Source: Lutraria lutraria
Lineage: Eukaryota; Mollusca; Bivalvia; Venerida; Mactridae
Direction: 5' to 3'
NCBI GenBank assembly: GCA_964023205.1
Contig: OZ026841.1
Span: forward strand, 27,852,399-27,916,398
DNA: 64,000 bases
The notes below the pieces were generated by a model. That model saw nothing but the letters and a program-made list of their open reading frames with translations, ran no database searches and was not told the origin of the DNA. The number at the start of each line of letters is the position of its first letter. The stretch's first letter is position 1. Of the stretch, positions 42,715 through 56,029 are shown one piece after another. The position numbers and the translations under genes are program-made.

Positions 42715-45282
42715 AAAGAGGAAAATAAAACATTTATAACAGCTTATTATAGTTATAGATAAACTTTGTTAGTCAGCCTTTGTCAGAGTGGATGAAAAAC
42801 TTCATTATTTAAAACCTCATACAAGTTGTCTGATAAGATGTGTAAATTAGTCATTTGACCCCCAGCAATGTCAAAACCTCTTTTTGATATCAACTTCCAA
42901 ACCATGTAAAACTTTTTGTCAAAAATGGAAAGCAATACTTGTAAGCAATACATTTAACTGTTATTTAGGTATGTAGTGAAAACTATTCTTGAAAATCAAA
43001 TAGTGCCCTTGTGTATTGTATGTTTAGCCATTAATTTTATATTGAAATCAAAATATAAAAAAAAAGAAACAGTATTCTGACCAGTCAAATTATCTGTACT
43101 TGCATTTTAAGAGTGCAAAGCAGTTTTTTGTGTCTTCTGAAAAGTTTGAAAATATTTTTTACAACATAACAGTTGTTGTTTTACCCGTACTGATGTAATG
43201 CTTTTTAACTGTTTGGAACTGTTTATGATGGGGTTTTGAATTATTTAATCATTTTGCATGCATCCTTTATTTTTCTTGAAATTCTCATTTTAGTGAATTG
43301 CTTGTTTCTAATTGTTTTTTACTTTTTGTCTATAAAATTTGTTTTAGGAGATTTGACACATAAGAGGTTAAAAAAATAACATAGGAAAAGAAAATTTTGG
43401 AAAAAAGATGGAGGTGTGAGGGATTGAATCCGGGTCCTCTGATCAAAAGTCTGATTCACTCACTGCTGTGCCACTAACGCAATTAGAGAAACTGTGGTTC
43501 TTCTTTTGATATAAAACTAAATTGATTGTTTATAAACTACACTGACCAATGAAATAGCTGCATGGCACATTTCAAGTCTTATAACTGGTTAGTAACATGT
43601 TTTCGTAAAAAAATGTAATTTGGTTTGAAAGTTGTACTTTTTATAGTAAAAAAGATGAATATGTCCATACTGAAATAGTAATATTATGTGACAACTTTGT
43701 TACTGGTGAACTAGGAAGATTTCCATTGTATTTTTATAGTATTCTTGCTAATGTTATATATTTCAGTGGGCTTATTAACAAAGATGTAGGTGAGCTTTTG
43801 TCGAAGTGAGGCTTAAAAATAAAGTAATTGGGTGGCTAGTGTATTGTTCATGCAAAATTATTTAGAATAACTGACAAAAAGTTGTAACTTATAGTTCAGA
43901 AGGGGTTCATTACAGAGTACTAAGTAAATGTATTGAGTGTCTCCATATTGCATTATGGAGTGGATGTGGCAAACTCCACACATATGCATTGTTAAAAAGG
44001 AATTTCTATGGAGAACATTATTTTTCCATCTCAAAAGACAACTGTTTGAACACCCTTAATGAAATTTAGGTAAAGCTCTCATTTGTTGCTTATTGAAGTT
44101 GGAAGATATGATAAAACCCAAGCAGATAAATGTGTATATGAAATATTTAAGGCAGGTGCAGTTGATGATGAAATACATTTTGTTATCATTTGTAAAATTA
44201 TGTGTATGTTAGAAATGAGTTATACAAAGAATCACTCTAAGAAATAATCATTTTGTAATAAAGGTAAGATTAACCTGGTAATGACTATCCAAAATACTGA
44301 AATAACTAAAAACATTTGCTGAATAAAGTCATGTGTAGTATGAATCTTAGTAACAAACAGAAAAATATATATGTTATAATTATGTTCTTTTCACTTCTTA
44401 AAACAATTATATAATTATTGTTCAGATAACTAGTCAATTCTTGTATGAATATATGCATGACTTTTGTGTATCTTATCATAGAACATTCTTAAAATGTAAT
44501 ATTATTTTACTTTAAAAACTGCAGTATTAATAGTGTGGAGTTAAAATAAAATTATGTAATGTATACTGAACAGTTTCTTAAAGTGCATACATTTTGGAGC
44601 AGCACTTTTGTTGTATTAAATAAGTTGCATTGAAAAGAGTGTTGTGTTGAGCATTGTTAAATAATTATCTTATTCATGTTCTTGTTGAAAAAAATGGTTT
44701 GTAACAGTTACATAATTAAATTCCTTAGTTGACCAGAGCAGACATGAAGCTTTGTAAGTTTTAGGAGTTTTTGTGTGTCCTGGCTATTTTAAGGCACATC
44801 AGTCTTTTCAATAACAATACATTTAGTAAATAAATAGTAATGATATTCATATCTCATCCTTGAAATATGAATATACATGTATTTAGAACATGAATCCAGG
44901 TTTTTTTCAGAACGTAAATGGTAAGACTGGTATATGCATTTATACAGTTTATATCTTAATATCAATTTATATATAAGTATCTTTATTATTAACACTTTCA
45001 AAATGAAATTCTTATTTGTTGGAAGTGACTGATGGCACATTATCGTTACTAGTATTTATTTGTGTTTCAAATAATAAAAAAATCATACTTCTTACAAATG
45101 CTTTTTTTACCATGTTGTTATGATTTGAAATGTTATGTGATCCATGATTGGAAAATAAATTTATCTTATTATCTTAGCTTATCTTATCTTATCTTTTGAC
45201 TGAATTATGGCCCTTATGAACTTAAAGAATTCCTGGTTAAACTTCAGCATGCAACATCAGGTATTCACTTCAAACTTAGACA
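42715..45282. other. no gene; one tRNA-like relic
   Basis: Very AT-rich. On the - strand 43412-43485 reads as a tRNA-like head (GTTAGTGGCACAGCAGTGAG ... GGATTCAATCCC), probably a SINE fragment. A short CTTAT microsatellite lies at 45165-45196. Confidence 0.45.
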
Positions 45283-45627
45283 CGTCTATGGGATCACTTT
45301 CCCATGGCCAATAACTGACATGTCTATGGGATCACTCTCTCATGGCCAATAACTGACATGTCTATGGGATCACTCTCCCATGGCCAATAACTGACATGTC
45401 TATGGGATCACTCTCTCATGGCCAATAACTGACATGTCTATGGGATCACTCTCCCATGGCCAATAACTGACATGTCTATGGGATCACTCTCCCATGGCTA
45501 ATAACTGACATGTCTATGGGATCACTCTCCCATGGCCAATAACTGATGTGTCTATGGGATCACTTTCCCATGGCCAATAACTGACATGTCTATGGGATCA
45601 CTCTCCCATGGCCAATAACTGACATGG
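45283..45627. repeat. 38-bp minisatellite, nine copies
   Basis: The unit contains TCTATGGGATCACTCTCCCA, with starts 38 bp apart (45285, 45323, 45361...). Copies differ by single C/T changes. ATGGGA and TCCCAT in each unit form a 6-bp stem, broken only where CCC became CTC. Confidence 0.93.
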
Positions 45628-48471
45628 GTTCAAGTATTTGACTGATAACTTGGTTTACTTTCAAGCACAGAATAGTCGAGCATGCTGTCCTAATGACAGC
45701 TCGTGATTTATAGTATTGGTACTACATGTAGTTGTGTGTTTACCACCCTTAGGTGATCTTTACTTCCCACTATGGGCAGCATTCCCGGGCAACCTGCTCT
45801 ATGTTGTATTCACATATTTGCCTCACAACACTCATTTCTGTGTCCAATGTGAAATGGCGGGGACATCCGTGTCCTACGGACACATTTCTAGTAGAGTTAT
45901 CAATCTTAATAATTTTTATCTTGGGCCACAATTTTGGATAATCCATAATTTCGGATTTCTAATTCATATCCACATTATTTTGATGGTTTGTATATAGATA
46001 TCACTTAAATTGGAATCATTGTGTACTTGAAATACAATTTATCATTAATGCTCACCATATCTTTACAGTAAAATTAAGTCAGATCATACTATAGCAAAGC
46101 AATTGTGGATGATTCTGATGAATGTCGTCTGCCCATGTACATCGGCCTAGTGTCCATGCACTGCAGTACATGACCATGGCAAAAAAGAAATTGAGCCTTA
46201 AGAGGGACACAGCCTCAACAACTACTGGAAAGACTCCAAAACATCTAAACAAATGAGCTTACTATTGGTAAGATACCAAGAAAATTACTATGTACAAATA
46301 TGTGTTTATGTATTATAATATTATATCTGTCAATACTATATACAAATATTTGTTTATGTATTATAATATTATATCTGTCTACTGGATGAACCCAGAAAAA
46401 AACCTGATAAAAGCAAAGATCTATAATATACTGTATAATATAGGTCTTTGATAAGAGGATATTGTAATAATATTTAAAACCAGGAATATATCATGTTTTG
46501 TATGAATAGGATAATATTTTTTATTTATATGGACCATACAGTCATACTATTTCTGAACAACAGGTCAGACATTATGGTTTACTGCTTTTATGTACCAAGA
46601 TTTAGTGAGATGTAATGTACCACCTATATGATATATAGGGGAAACTATAGTTGAAATGTGTGTGTTTATTAAATAATATTTTACTATTCATTTTATATCA
46701 TTAAAAAAGTTATTTTACTATAAATTTAGACAAAAATTTAAAAAGAATGAACAAATACTTTAGAATTATCTCTGAGTATGTCTTATTTTTCTAACAGATA
46801 TATATTTTAGCACAATACTTTCAGTCCACCTAAATTATCCCCTTTCAAGGTACTGTACCATTTAAACAGTAGACACACTATAATTTATACATGTATGGTA
46901 CATGAAGGCGTGAAATGGTACATAAAGCGCTGGTACATTTTTGAAATGGTGCATAACGTCTTGCAACCGTCAAACTCTGCTTCAGGAACTATTTATACCA
47001 AATATTCGGTTGCACGTATATCATAAAAACAGCAATATTAATAGTAACATAGTATAGTAATAGTATACAGTATTTACAAATTTCAGGTTAATTTGAAGGT
47101 TACAATACATGTACTCATTTTTTAAAGCCTGTAGCAGTCAGTTAACAGGTCATCAAAGCTGTATAAATAAATCATTATTTATATTAATTCACTGTATACC
47201 AAAGAAAACAATTTAAAGATAAACAACTGCATTCCTTTTTACATTCCTATCAATTTCAGAGTCTAAAAAAGACTTTATGGTCATCCGAGGAGGTGTTTGC
47301 AAGTCTACATAAACACCACTCCAAGAGGAAGTGAGTCATTGGCAACATATTGGGACAAATGTGCAAATTGTTTTCATGAAAAGTCATCAGTGAGAAATGG
47401 TAATTATAAAACGGTTAAAGCCAAAATTATATTTTACAATATCAACCTTTCCAATATCATATACTGATAGTAATGCATTGAACAAATTTAATTATTGCTT
47501 GAAATGGGAGATGTTTCATGCAAAATTTGGAAATATTTCAAATGGTAAATAAATGGTTTCATCTTGATTTAGGTCATGCTTTGACCGAAACCAGTTGATA
47601 AAGTATGTTAAACCCACTCAGGTGTTCTTGATTTGTTGTCCTACATCCCTGCCTTACTTTCATAGAATGTTATTAAAAATTCAAGTTATTTAATGTTATA
47701 CAATTTAATGTAATGCGTTTTCTACTTCTGAATAACAGGTCATGCTTGCAGAAGTCCTGGCCAGAGACTTTTTGTAGCACCAGCCAATGCTGCTTTGTCT
47801 TACCAAACCTCATCATAGTCAACATTTTACTCTGCTGCAACACAGAAGATTCATGCTTCCGGTTTATAACACTGGGTAACTATATTAATCATAATGTACA
47901 TAATAGTGTAATATTTTTATTATAACAATTTGTAACCATTTATTATTCATAATTGTATGTTGACTACGCATTATTTTATATTGATGTGGTCTACTTTTGT
48001 TATGTATAATGACATTATCTTTAATGGTATCATGAAATGTCATTTCAAGTTCTACTGAAACAGGCATTGTTTGTTTTAGTTAACCCACTGAAAGTGCTTA
48101 TGGTGAGCTTTTGGAATTGCCCTATGTCCATTTGCTCTGTCCACATTTTCTTCAAACAGATTTTCCTATAGCTGGGATGAAAATATCTAAAATACCATTT
48201 TCCTAAATATTGCGCCTCCCTAGTCTGGAATCCTGGTCAGTCAGCAACTTTCTAGCTTACAGAACTGCCTTTCAAGCATGGATAAGCTACACAACCTGAT
48301 GTGGTATTGATATTAGTACATTATGGTAATTACTAGCCTGCATTTTAACTCAGTGCATATTATTTTGAAGTTCTTCTCCAATGTTGATAACTTTCTCGTA
48401 TACAAAAATATTTTAAACACTTACAGATAGCTTTTTCTATGAATTCTAACTGTTTCCATGTTGCCTTGCAG
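45628..48471. other. no firm gene
   Basis: Two weak exon-like pieces: 46176-46256 (a short Lys-rich frame ending in a stop) and 47263-47330 (SLKKTLWSSEEVFASLHKHH and stop, after an AG). Neither can be joined to a neighbour. Confidence 0.35.
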
Positions 48472-48740
48472 GTTTATGACCGTCTCCGGTCTCTGGGTAT
48501 CACTGTCAGCCATTCTACCATGTTGGACAACAATGAAATTTTCGACCATGTGAAAAGTGGAAAGCGTTTCACAATTGTTGGTGACAATGTTAACTTTCGA
48601 GTAAGTGTAACTCATGAAAGGCAGAACAATTTTTCACGCATGTAGCACTGCTTTGGCTCTGCAGCTATTATTCAGAATGTTTGGTTTGATGGGCGTTCTG
48701 AAGTTACTCCACAGTGCAACTTAAAGACAGCATTTTTCTA
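48472..48740 (+). pseudogene. second, broken DUF6589 exon
   Basis: After AG at 48470-48471: VYDRLRSLGITVSHSTM and FTIVGDNVNFRVSVTHERQN align with exon 3 of the complete transposase. A stop at 48643-48645 (TAG) is followed in frame by HCFGSAAIIQNVWFDGRSEV, so this is a single-lesion relic of a different DUF6589 subfamily. No TIR or other exon was found nearby. Confidence 0.82.
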
Positions 48741-48766
48741 TACATGTACACTTAGAATACATTTGC

Positions 48767-48969
48767 AGGGTTTTTTCACCTTCCTTAACTGAGGCTTATT
48801 AAATTTCCCTTCCCAATATATTGAATATTGAAAATTTCATTAAAATTATGCAGTTTTCCCAAAAATCCTAACTTACACCAGCTATTTAATTTCCCAAATC
48901 AGCAATATGGCGATAATTCTTCCCAAATTCAACAGGCTAAGACCTCTTCCCGATGAAGATAAAAAACCT
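48767..48969. mobile_element. MITE with CAGGGTTTTTT-type ends
   Basis: CAGGGTTTTTTCACCTTCC at the left is matched imperfectly by 'gaagataaaaaaccttg' at the right. The interior has 'ttcccaa' repeats. The ends resemble the 3161-3375 MITE. Confidence 0.6.
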
Positions 48970-50189
48970 TGAATTTGTCTTCAAAAATGTATTTTTATGA
49001 TGTTGTTGTGTTTTACTATTGTTGCAAATTTGCTTACAATATACTGGGTTTTATTTTAATCATATCTTGTGATCTTAATTGTTCAAGATAGGTGTGTTAA
49101 GATATTGTATAGTGTTATACCATTCTGAATCTTATCTTCATTTGATTAATTACTTCATGGATGATGTACACAAAAACCTGTAGAAATAGTCCTGAGAATT
49201 TCAGGGCCTTTATACAACAATAATCTGTCAGTAATTGATTGACTGCAGTTTTTTATCTTATTGACTGAATTTCACTATAACCTGAAAACTTCAGGTATCA
49301 ATTAAGTAACCCAAAAAAGTCAGGTCTATTTGCATATTTCAGGTAAACCTGAGATTTCAGGTCTGTTACATAATAATGGGTATATAAGGAATTGGGAAGT
49401 TCTTTTGGGAGCTTTTTAGGGGGAAGGTACAGATCGGGACAGATTTTAGCGCATCCCAGCATCTGGATCTTTCGGGCGTTTTCCTATTCAGTAACGCTAC
49501 CCAAGCTTGTTTAACCGAAGCGTCTATATACACAAAAGTATTGGCGACTGCAGAATGAAAGTTCAAGTAATATTTAGCTCAAAACTCAAGTTAATCGAAG
49601 CTTATGAACTTTTAAACTGTTGATAATTCGTTGGTGTATGGGTCCTGTCATATTAATAGGTGTCAGCAACTTTTTAAACTTAGGTAGCAATACATTTCGA
49701 CATTGGCTCGTCCCGAGGGCGAGACATTTCGACGTATAATCAAGGTAAGAAACATTGGGAAGGAATCCAATCCATATGACCATGTCATTGAAACAATCTG
49801 TTCACATGATTTGATATAAACATGAATTGGCAGATATGTCACTCCTGTGTAACTTGCAAAAAATTGTGGGTGGGGTAGCAATATTGAAGAATCCTTCAAG
49901 CAAGTTCCAAGGATAAGTCTCACATTTTATATTGTGTAAAGAATCTTATCTCATCAGGCTGGCTGTCCGGCATCTTATTTACTTTGTATACAAATAATTT
50001 GTACTCAGTCTGACAGAATTCTTTTCAGTGCAACTGAATTTCCAAGCTTGGCAGTCTGAATGTCTTGGGTTAGAGATTTTTTGATGGGGTCCGAAATTTC
50101 ATGGAACTGTATCCATCTACCTATTTTTTCTGGCTTTTTCTTACCTTATTGTCACATTAAGGTCATATCTGACAGTTTCCACAATTTTA
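48970..50189. other. no gene seen
   Basis: AT-rich. 'gaaacttcaggt'-like words recur around 49190-49370. No supported exon. Confidence 0.4.
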
Positions 50190-50835
50190 CACATAAGCAT
50201 ATAGGCAAAATAAAAACGTATAGAGATTTTTTAAAACTTTGCATGATCATAACATATGATAATAGAAACATTTTAAGATAAACAAAAATGAGGGTCGCAG
50301 TGCTCGTTTTTTGAGTTATCTGCCATTGAATGTGACATTTTGGCTAATTTTAGGTCATTTCAAGGGCAGATAATTCATAATGTAGGAAAACAAGGTCTTA
50401 TTTATTTTCCTTTTAAAGTAGCCTACTTCTTTTCATGCAATCGTCCAAAATTTCAAGAACTGCTAATGATTGTTTTTGTATTTGTTTCTTCTTTACCGTA
50501 ACCAATGCCAGTTTTCCTAAAACTTTGAAGAATTGTCAGTCTGTTAACTTTAACTGAAAAAGCTAAAAAATTATTTAATGAAATTGCATGAAATTTTGTA
50601 TTTTGACCAAGAATAAAATGAGTAACATTGGTATTTAAGATTTATGTATGAGTGATCTGCCCTTGAAATGACATAAATTAAGCCAAAACGTCATAAACAA
50701 AGGCAGATAACTCAGAAACAAGCACCGCGACCCCCATTTTCTTTTCGATTAAAATGTTTCTGTTATCATAAGCTATGATCATGCAAAGTTTAAACAAATT
50801 CACTCTATACGTTTTCATTTTGCCTATGTGTTTAA
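50190..50835. repeat. long imperfect palindrome, arms of about 180 bp
   Basis: The arm at about 50190-50375 (cacataag-atataggcaaaat, actttgcatgatcata, gggtcgcagtgct, gagttatctgcc, catttcaagggcagat) recurs in reverse complement at about 50655-50835 in the same order with small indels, around a 280-bp centre. It is a foldback element or two inverted repeat copies. Confidence 0.8.
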
Positions 50836-51052
50836 TAGTAAAATTAACGTCACGGATGCGCACTACGTTGCGCAATAGCAACTACCGGATATGTCCTTAA
50901 GAGTCCTCTATACTATTTTATCTAAGGGTTCAGGTATGGATATCATCACCAAAAGAAAAAGAATTAGCAATTCTTTCAGAATCAGGTTCCACTTCTCCAC
51001 TGATGTGGGATGAATGTTCTAAATCTTATTGGGTGTTTTATTATTGTTTTAG

Positions 51053-53737
51053 ATGACAGGCCGGCACTAAACCAGAAATTGAAATCTGGTATGAAAATTG
51101 ATCTTGAAAGTAAGTATATGATTATTATATGTATACATGTCGCAGTTAATTTGGTATATAATTTAAATTGGTTTTGCTGTGGTATTAACCAGCTGGTTAT
51201 CCAAGTTTGTAGACTTGCAAGTAGGAGGTTGCAGTTCTGAGTCCAGCATCAGATACATGATTTTCCTCCAGCGATTACATAGCGGTGCTGTGAGTGACTA
51301 ACCATATAATCCTACAACTAGGGGGATGCTAAGGCTTGGTTAGTCAAAAGGGCATGTGGTTTTTGCCATGCATTATTGTGGGAAAAAACAACAGAATTAT
51401 TTTCCTCCTCTTACAATTGTATATAACAAAAGTTTATAGAACTTAAGTATCTAGGACATAAGATAGGACCAATCAAACTATGTATTTCTAAGTAGCAAAC
51501 TCAAATGAATTATCATCTTAAGTTTAAAAACACAGTATTATTTGACAACAGCTGTCCGTAGACAATGCTTGACTATTCTCAGTGTAAGCAAACTTGCCCA
51601 GAAGACAATAGCAATGAATAAATATCTATGTAGTATTTTCGAGTTAAAAAGAGCTGTCTGTAAAGGTATAACAGACAATATTATCATATAATTTCATATT
51701 TTTAACCACAGAAGAGAGTAGGGTACTTATAATCTTATGGATAGAGTTACCTAACTTGTTTGTCTGATACCCCTGGACATTTATATTATGTTTCAATCCC
51801 ATTAGAAGGCACTCACATGCAATTTACTGAGACATGTGTATGATGATAACTTGCATGCACAACTTAACCACATAAGAACGGAGGCAAATAGTTCTCTATA
51901 TTCTTTGTGAAGTCGAGCTAGTAATAGTATCTTTATATAGTTTATTTTGTGCTTTACAAACAAACAAAGGGTCCTGATTCAGTCTGACCAACTCAAAACT
52001 GATGTTTTTTGTGTGAGTGGTGGGTGTTGGGATAGGGCATTTCAGCCTTTTTGCAGAGAGCAATCACACCCCTTTAAGTATAACAACTCATTTTGATGGG
52101 CATAAATAAGTTTGATCAGTACATTTATTGGCTACATTTTCTAGGCATGTTCAGTACTGATAAAAACAATTTACAACATAAACAGCAATAATTACAACGA
52201 ACACTATAACATGCACATTTTATTAATTAAAAATTATTGTCAGAAATTGCTTCTTTCACTTGTTGATCTTGTAGATACAAGTAAAGAGAGACATTGTTAT
52301 GTTCAATGTCATTTATTTTAACACATTTCGTATGTCAACATTTTTACAGGGCTACATTCTATGAATGATTCTCTCCCTGTGGTTTGCAGTCAGACAACCA
52401 AGAACAGCCCAACTGAGCATTCAAGTACAACAAAGAAGGGTCACAAGTCCTCAGATGGTAGTTGTTGGATTTTTGATTATTTATAATGTACAAATGTATT
52501 TAAAATTTTAATATTTAGGTATAGTAAATCAATATTAAAGAGTCACTCTGCTGTCTGTGTCAGTCTTCAAGTTTAATAAATAGGTCACAGACCATAAGGA
52601 CAGGCCAAAACCTTTGTATGATGGGTTGTAAATAACAAATAAAATATTGTTTTAAGACTAACTGCAATTCTCCACACCCATCTCTCGTAACCCATAATCT
52701 TCTGTTGATAAAACAGGGCTTAGTAAAATTCTAAGGTGAATCTGATAATATGTACATGCGCCAATAAGTTAAGTACAGTTTTTGTCACATCCACAATGTA
52801 TTTCAGACTTGCCGAGGGCTAAGATAGTGAGAAAGCGACGAAAGACAACTGAAGATACACCCACTGACAGCTGCCATAAAGAGTCTTCAGGAGACCCAAC
52901 AAGAGACCCCCTTGGTTATTTCTTTTTCACATTTTATGTTTTAGTTCTGTAGAAAGTAGATTGACATGACCAGTTGTTATTATAGGATGATAATGGTAAT
53001 CATGTTTTATGCACAAAATCAACAAGCCTGAATTTCTCTTTAAAACTTCTTGTAATTTAGATGTGGTTCAAATTTTGAAGCTTTTTGAACAATTGTAAAA
53101 ACCTGCCATAGTGATGATGTGCAGTTCTATTTACTATGAAAAACTTTTTGCCAACAATCAACTGATTGAAATTATTATTACAGTTGAACAAGCCATGGCG
53201 ATTTTGCAGAAGAGAAGAGCGCAAGCTAGACAGTCAGAGGTAGCAACATCCCCCCAACTTCCAACTTACACTGCTACACCATTGGTGGCTAAAGATTCCC
53301 CTAAGACTACCGAGAACCCCCTACAGCATATGAGCTTCATCCGACAGCAGATGGATGCTGCCCCTCAGCAGATGAACGTCACCAAACAGAAGATAAGCGT
53401 CACCCCACCACATATGAGTCCCCCACAACTGATGAGCTCTGCCCTACAACATACAAATGGTCCCCTGCATCAGATGAGCGTCACCCCACAACAGATGGGC
53501 ATTTCCCCACAGCAGACGAATGGTCCCCCACTACCGATGAGCCCTGTCCCACAACAAATGAGTGTCAACCCACAACAGATGTGCCCTGCCCCACAACAGA
53601 TAAGTGTCAACCCACAAAAATATGAAGATCTAAATTCCATACCTCATATTGCCGCTGGTCCTGAGAGTGACTGGGGAATGATGACAGACTTTGTGTACCC
53701 TGTGTCAAACCTGACATATGTTCTGACGCAAGGCTGA
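51053..53737 (+). CDS. Pro/Gln-rich repeat protein gene (four exons seen)
   Basis: Exons 51053-51109, 52350-52457, 52807-52914 and 53184-53737, all AG/GT bounded with phase 1 junctions that match. Segments: DRPALNQKLKSGMKIDLE; a Ser/Thr-rich part; KIVRKRRKTTEDTPTDS (possible nuclear signal); then EQAMAILQKRRAQARQSEV and a repeat of PQQMSVNPQQM type. No known domain. The upstream start was not found. The final 40 codons are probably not native, because the tail of exon 4 is inverted from about 53618. Confidence 0.6.
51190..51330 (+). mobile_element. SINE family A copy 3
   Basis: The degenerate tRNA-like head ('ctggttatccaagtttgtagacttgcaagtagg') and body ('attttcctccagcgattaca', 'ggtgctgtgagtg', 'aatcctacaactag') match the copies at 6815 and 9399. 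Confidence 0.65.
51331..52349 (+). other. intron, no other feature
   Basis: The intron between the first two exons of the Pro/Gln-rich gene, AT-rich; nothing else is supported. Confidence 0.4.
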
Positions 53738-54028
53738 TCTGTTGTGGGTTGACACTTATCTGTTGTGGGGCAGGGCTGATCTGTTGTGGGTTGACACTTA
53801 TCTGTTGTGGGGCATGGCTCATCTGTTGTGGGTTGATACTTACCTGTTGTGGAGCAGGGCGCATCTGTTGTGGGTTGACACTTATCTGTTGTGGGGCAGG
53901 GCACATCTGTTGTGGGTTGACACTTATCTGTTGTGGGGCAGGGCACATCTGTTGTGGGTTGACACTTATCTGTTGTGGGACAGGGCACATCTGTTGTCGG
54001 TTGACACTTATCTGTTGTGGGTCAGCTA
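53560..54028. repeat. 42-bp coding repeat in inverted arrangement
   Basis: On the + strand up to 53617 the repeat encodes units like MCPAPQQISVNPQQ. From about 53735 to 54020 the same 42-bp unit runs in the opposite orientation, about seven copies, open on the - strand. 53618-53735 on the - strand reads SLASEHMSGLTQGTQSLSSF..., the likely natural continuation of the protein. Confidence 0.82.
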
Positions 54029-54426
54029 ATTGACTTATTTTTAGATAATTTAATTGTTTAGTTTTGACTGTGATACCCTCTATATTTCGAGATTGGCGGA
54101 TTTTGATTGCCAAAATCTCGACTACAATGATAAAAAGTAAGGCAGACAATGGACACCCTTGCCGAATTCCTCTTGATATTTTAAGATAATCTGATTTCCA
54201 ACTGTTATTAATGATGCAGGCCGAAATATCGTTATATAAAGTGCTTACCCATTTTATGAAAGATTCTTTAAAACCAAATTTTTTTAAAACATTGATCATA
54301 AAATACCAATTCACGGTATCAAATGCTTTTTTGAAGTCTAAAAATAAAATTGCACCTTCAGTTTGAAGTTGATCAGTATAGTCTATGATATCTTGGATTT
54401 GTCGGATGTTGTATCCTATGTTATGA
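54029..54426 (-). pseudogene. LINE reverse-transcriptase fragment
   Basis: On the - strand: FLDFKKAFDTVNW (motif A), FIKWVSTLYNDISACIINN, SRGIRQGCPLSALLF (motif B) and KISQLAD, ending exactly where the catalytic A-D-D box should follow; instead the PQQ repeat begins in frame. It resembles L1/Tx1-type RTs (recognition, not searched). There is no endonuclease or 3' end, so it is a severely truncated relic. Confidence 0.88.
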
Positions 54427-55743
54427 TTTTATTTTGTGTGTGTAAATACTTAAAGATATTTAAAATTGTTATTGTGATGTTTTTAAATGAAGCTAAAGTT
54501 TTATGTGCTTATACTTTTATTAAGTAATATAATACATTTATTTTTTGAATTTATTAATCAGATATATAAAAACACGGTGACAATCTATTATAGTCAAAAT
54601 ATACTTATGCATTAGGTTTTCTGTTTTACCAACTGACCCAACTGTTAACATAGTGCTCAAAGCCATAAGGATAAGTCAATGTCCATTGTCCACACTTCGG
54701 GGTAGTTAATACTCTACTAGTCAATTGAACAGACCGTCAATGTTATCTTGGAAAATATCGAACATTGGTCATTTGGGGTCAAATTAGGTAGCCAGGTCAA
54801 ATCACTGGAACACTTTTGTTAACAGTGTAAAGACAAGCTTTTGGAACAAGTCATGATATAAAAAGTTGCTCAGAATGTCTGTCTTGATGATTTCTAGGTC
54901 AGTGTTACACTCTACTTGTTAAACATTGATATGAAAGAAGTCACAGTCTATACTCAGATGAGCGAGTAAAGGGCCATCATGGTCCCTTTTGTCTTATTTA
55001 TTATGTATGGCTAGTACATATTATGCAATACAGGACTAAGTCTTTCATTGTGTGTATTTATTACAGTTCACTGATTCAAATTTGCTTTTATAATGAGATT
55101 GCTATTTTTATCAAATCATGATAAAAGTTATTCAGAATATTTATCTTGATGATTTCTGGGGCAGAGTTAGGCTGTCATAGTTGTATTTATTTATTTATTA
55201 TTTAAATGTATGGCTAGTACATATTATGCAATATAGGACTGTGTCTTTCATTATGTATATTTATTACTGTTTCAAAATTTGTTTTTACTTGTTCTTACAA
55301 TGATATTTCTTATCATGTCTTTAAAATGATTTTTCAATGTAATTCTTTCATAAAAACTTGTTATTTTTGTCAAGTCATGACAAAAGTTATTCAGAATATT
55401 TCTCTTGATGATATCTGGGGCAGAGTTAGGCCCTCATAGTTGTATTTATTTATAACCTAAATGTATTGCTAGTATGTAATATGCAATATAGGACTGTGTC
55501 TTTCAACTTTCATTTAATCTGTCTTAAAAAGACCTAGTGGGTAACACCATTTACATTTTTATGTGATTTCCATGGAATTTATTAACTTACAGGACTTATA
55601 GAATTGCTTTTGTCCGGGAGCATTCAAATTGATGTAACCTTTTTTCCATTTATTATTCTTGAAAATAAACATTCATTTTCTCTCCAGTGTTTTTGATTTG
55701 ATATTCATATACACCGTGACAATTTCATTAGTTTTTATATGTA
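54427..55743. repeat. dispersed and tandem repeats
   Basis: 54690-54995 is a copy of the family ending 'gagtaaagggccatcatggtcc'. 55000-55510 has three units with 'tggctagtacatattatgcaatataggact' (near 55010, 55210, 55465). No exon is supported. Confidence 0.55.
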
Positions 55744-55971
55744 GGGTTGGATACCATTACCAAGTACTGGTTACCGTACCAAGAATTGCTTCAAAATGTA
55801 CAGGTACATTTGTCTATACTGTTTCAATATTGGTATTTCACAAAATGTTCGACTTTAGAAAATGATGGACTGTGGCATCAGTATTGATACAATGTATTGG
55901 TAAAAATGCTGTATCATTTCATTAGTATCGGTATAGTATCATATTTTTTCATTCTTTATGGTATCCAACCC
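55744..55971. mobile_element. MITE with perfect 13-bp TIRs
   Basis: GGGTTGGATACCA (55744-55756) is perfectly complementary to 55959-55971. The interior has further 'ggtac', 'taccgtacc' and 'tattggta' symmetric words. No clear target duplication. Confidence 0.8.
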
Positions 55972-56029
55972 GAACTAGGAGGCAGTAAATGATTTTAATA
56001 TTGTATTTTTTTAAAAAGATGCAGGAAAA

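Noticed and set aside
45283..45627. CRISPR array
   Set aside because: 38-bp units abut with no spacers; a minisatellite.
47713..47925. Possible exon of a DUF6589 relic
   Set aside because: No residue match to exon 2 of the complete gene in any frame.
53742..54033. + strand Trp/Leu- and Cys-rich repeat frames
   Set aside because: Antisense reading of the inverted PQQ repeat; composition is implausible for a protein.
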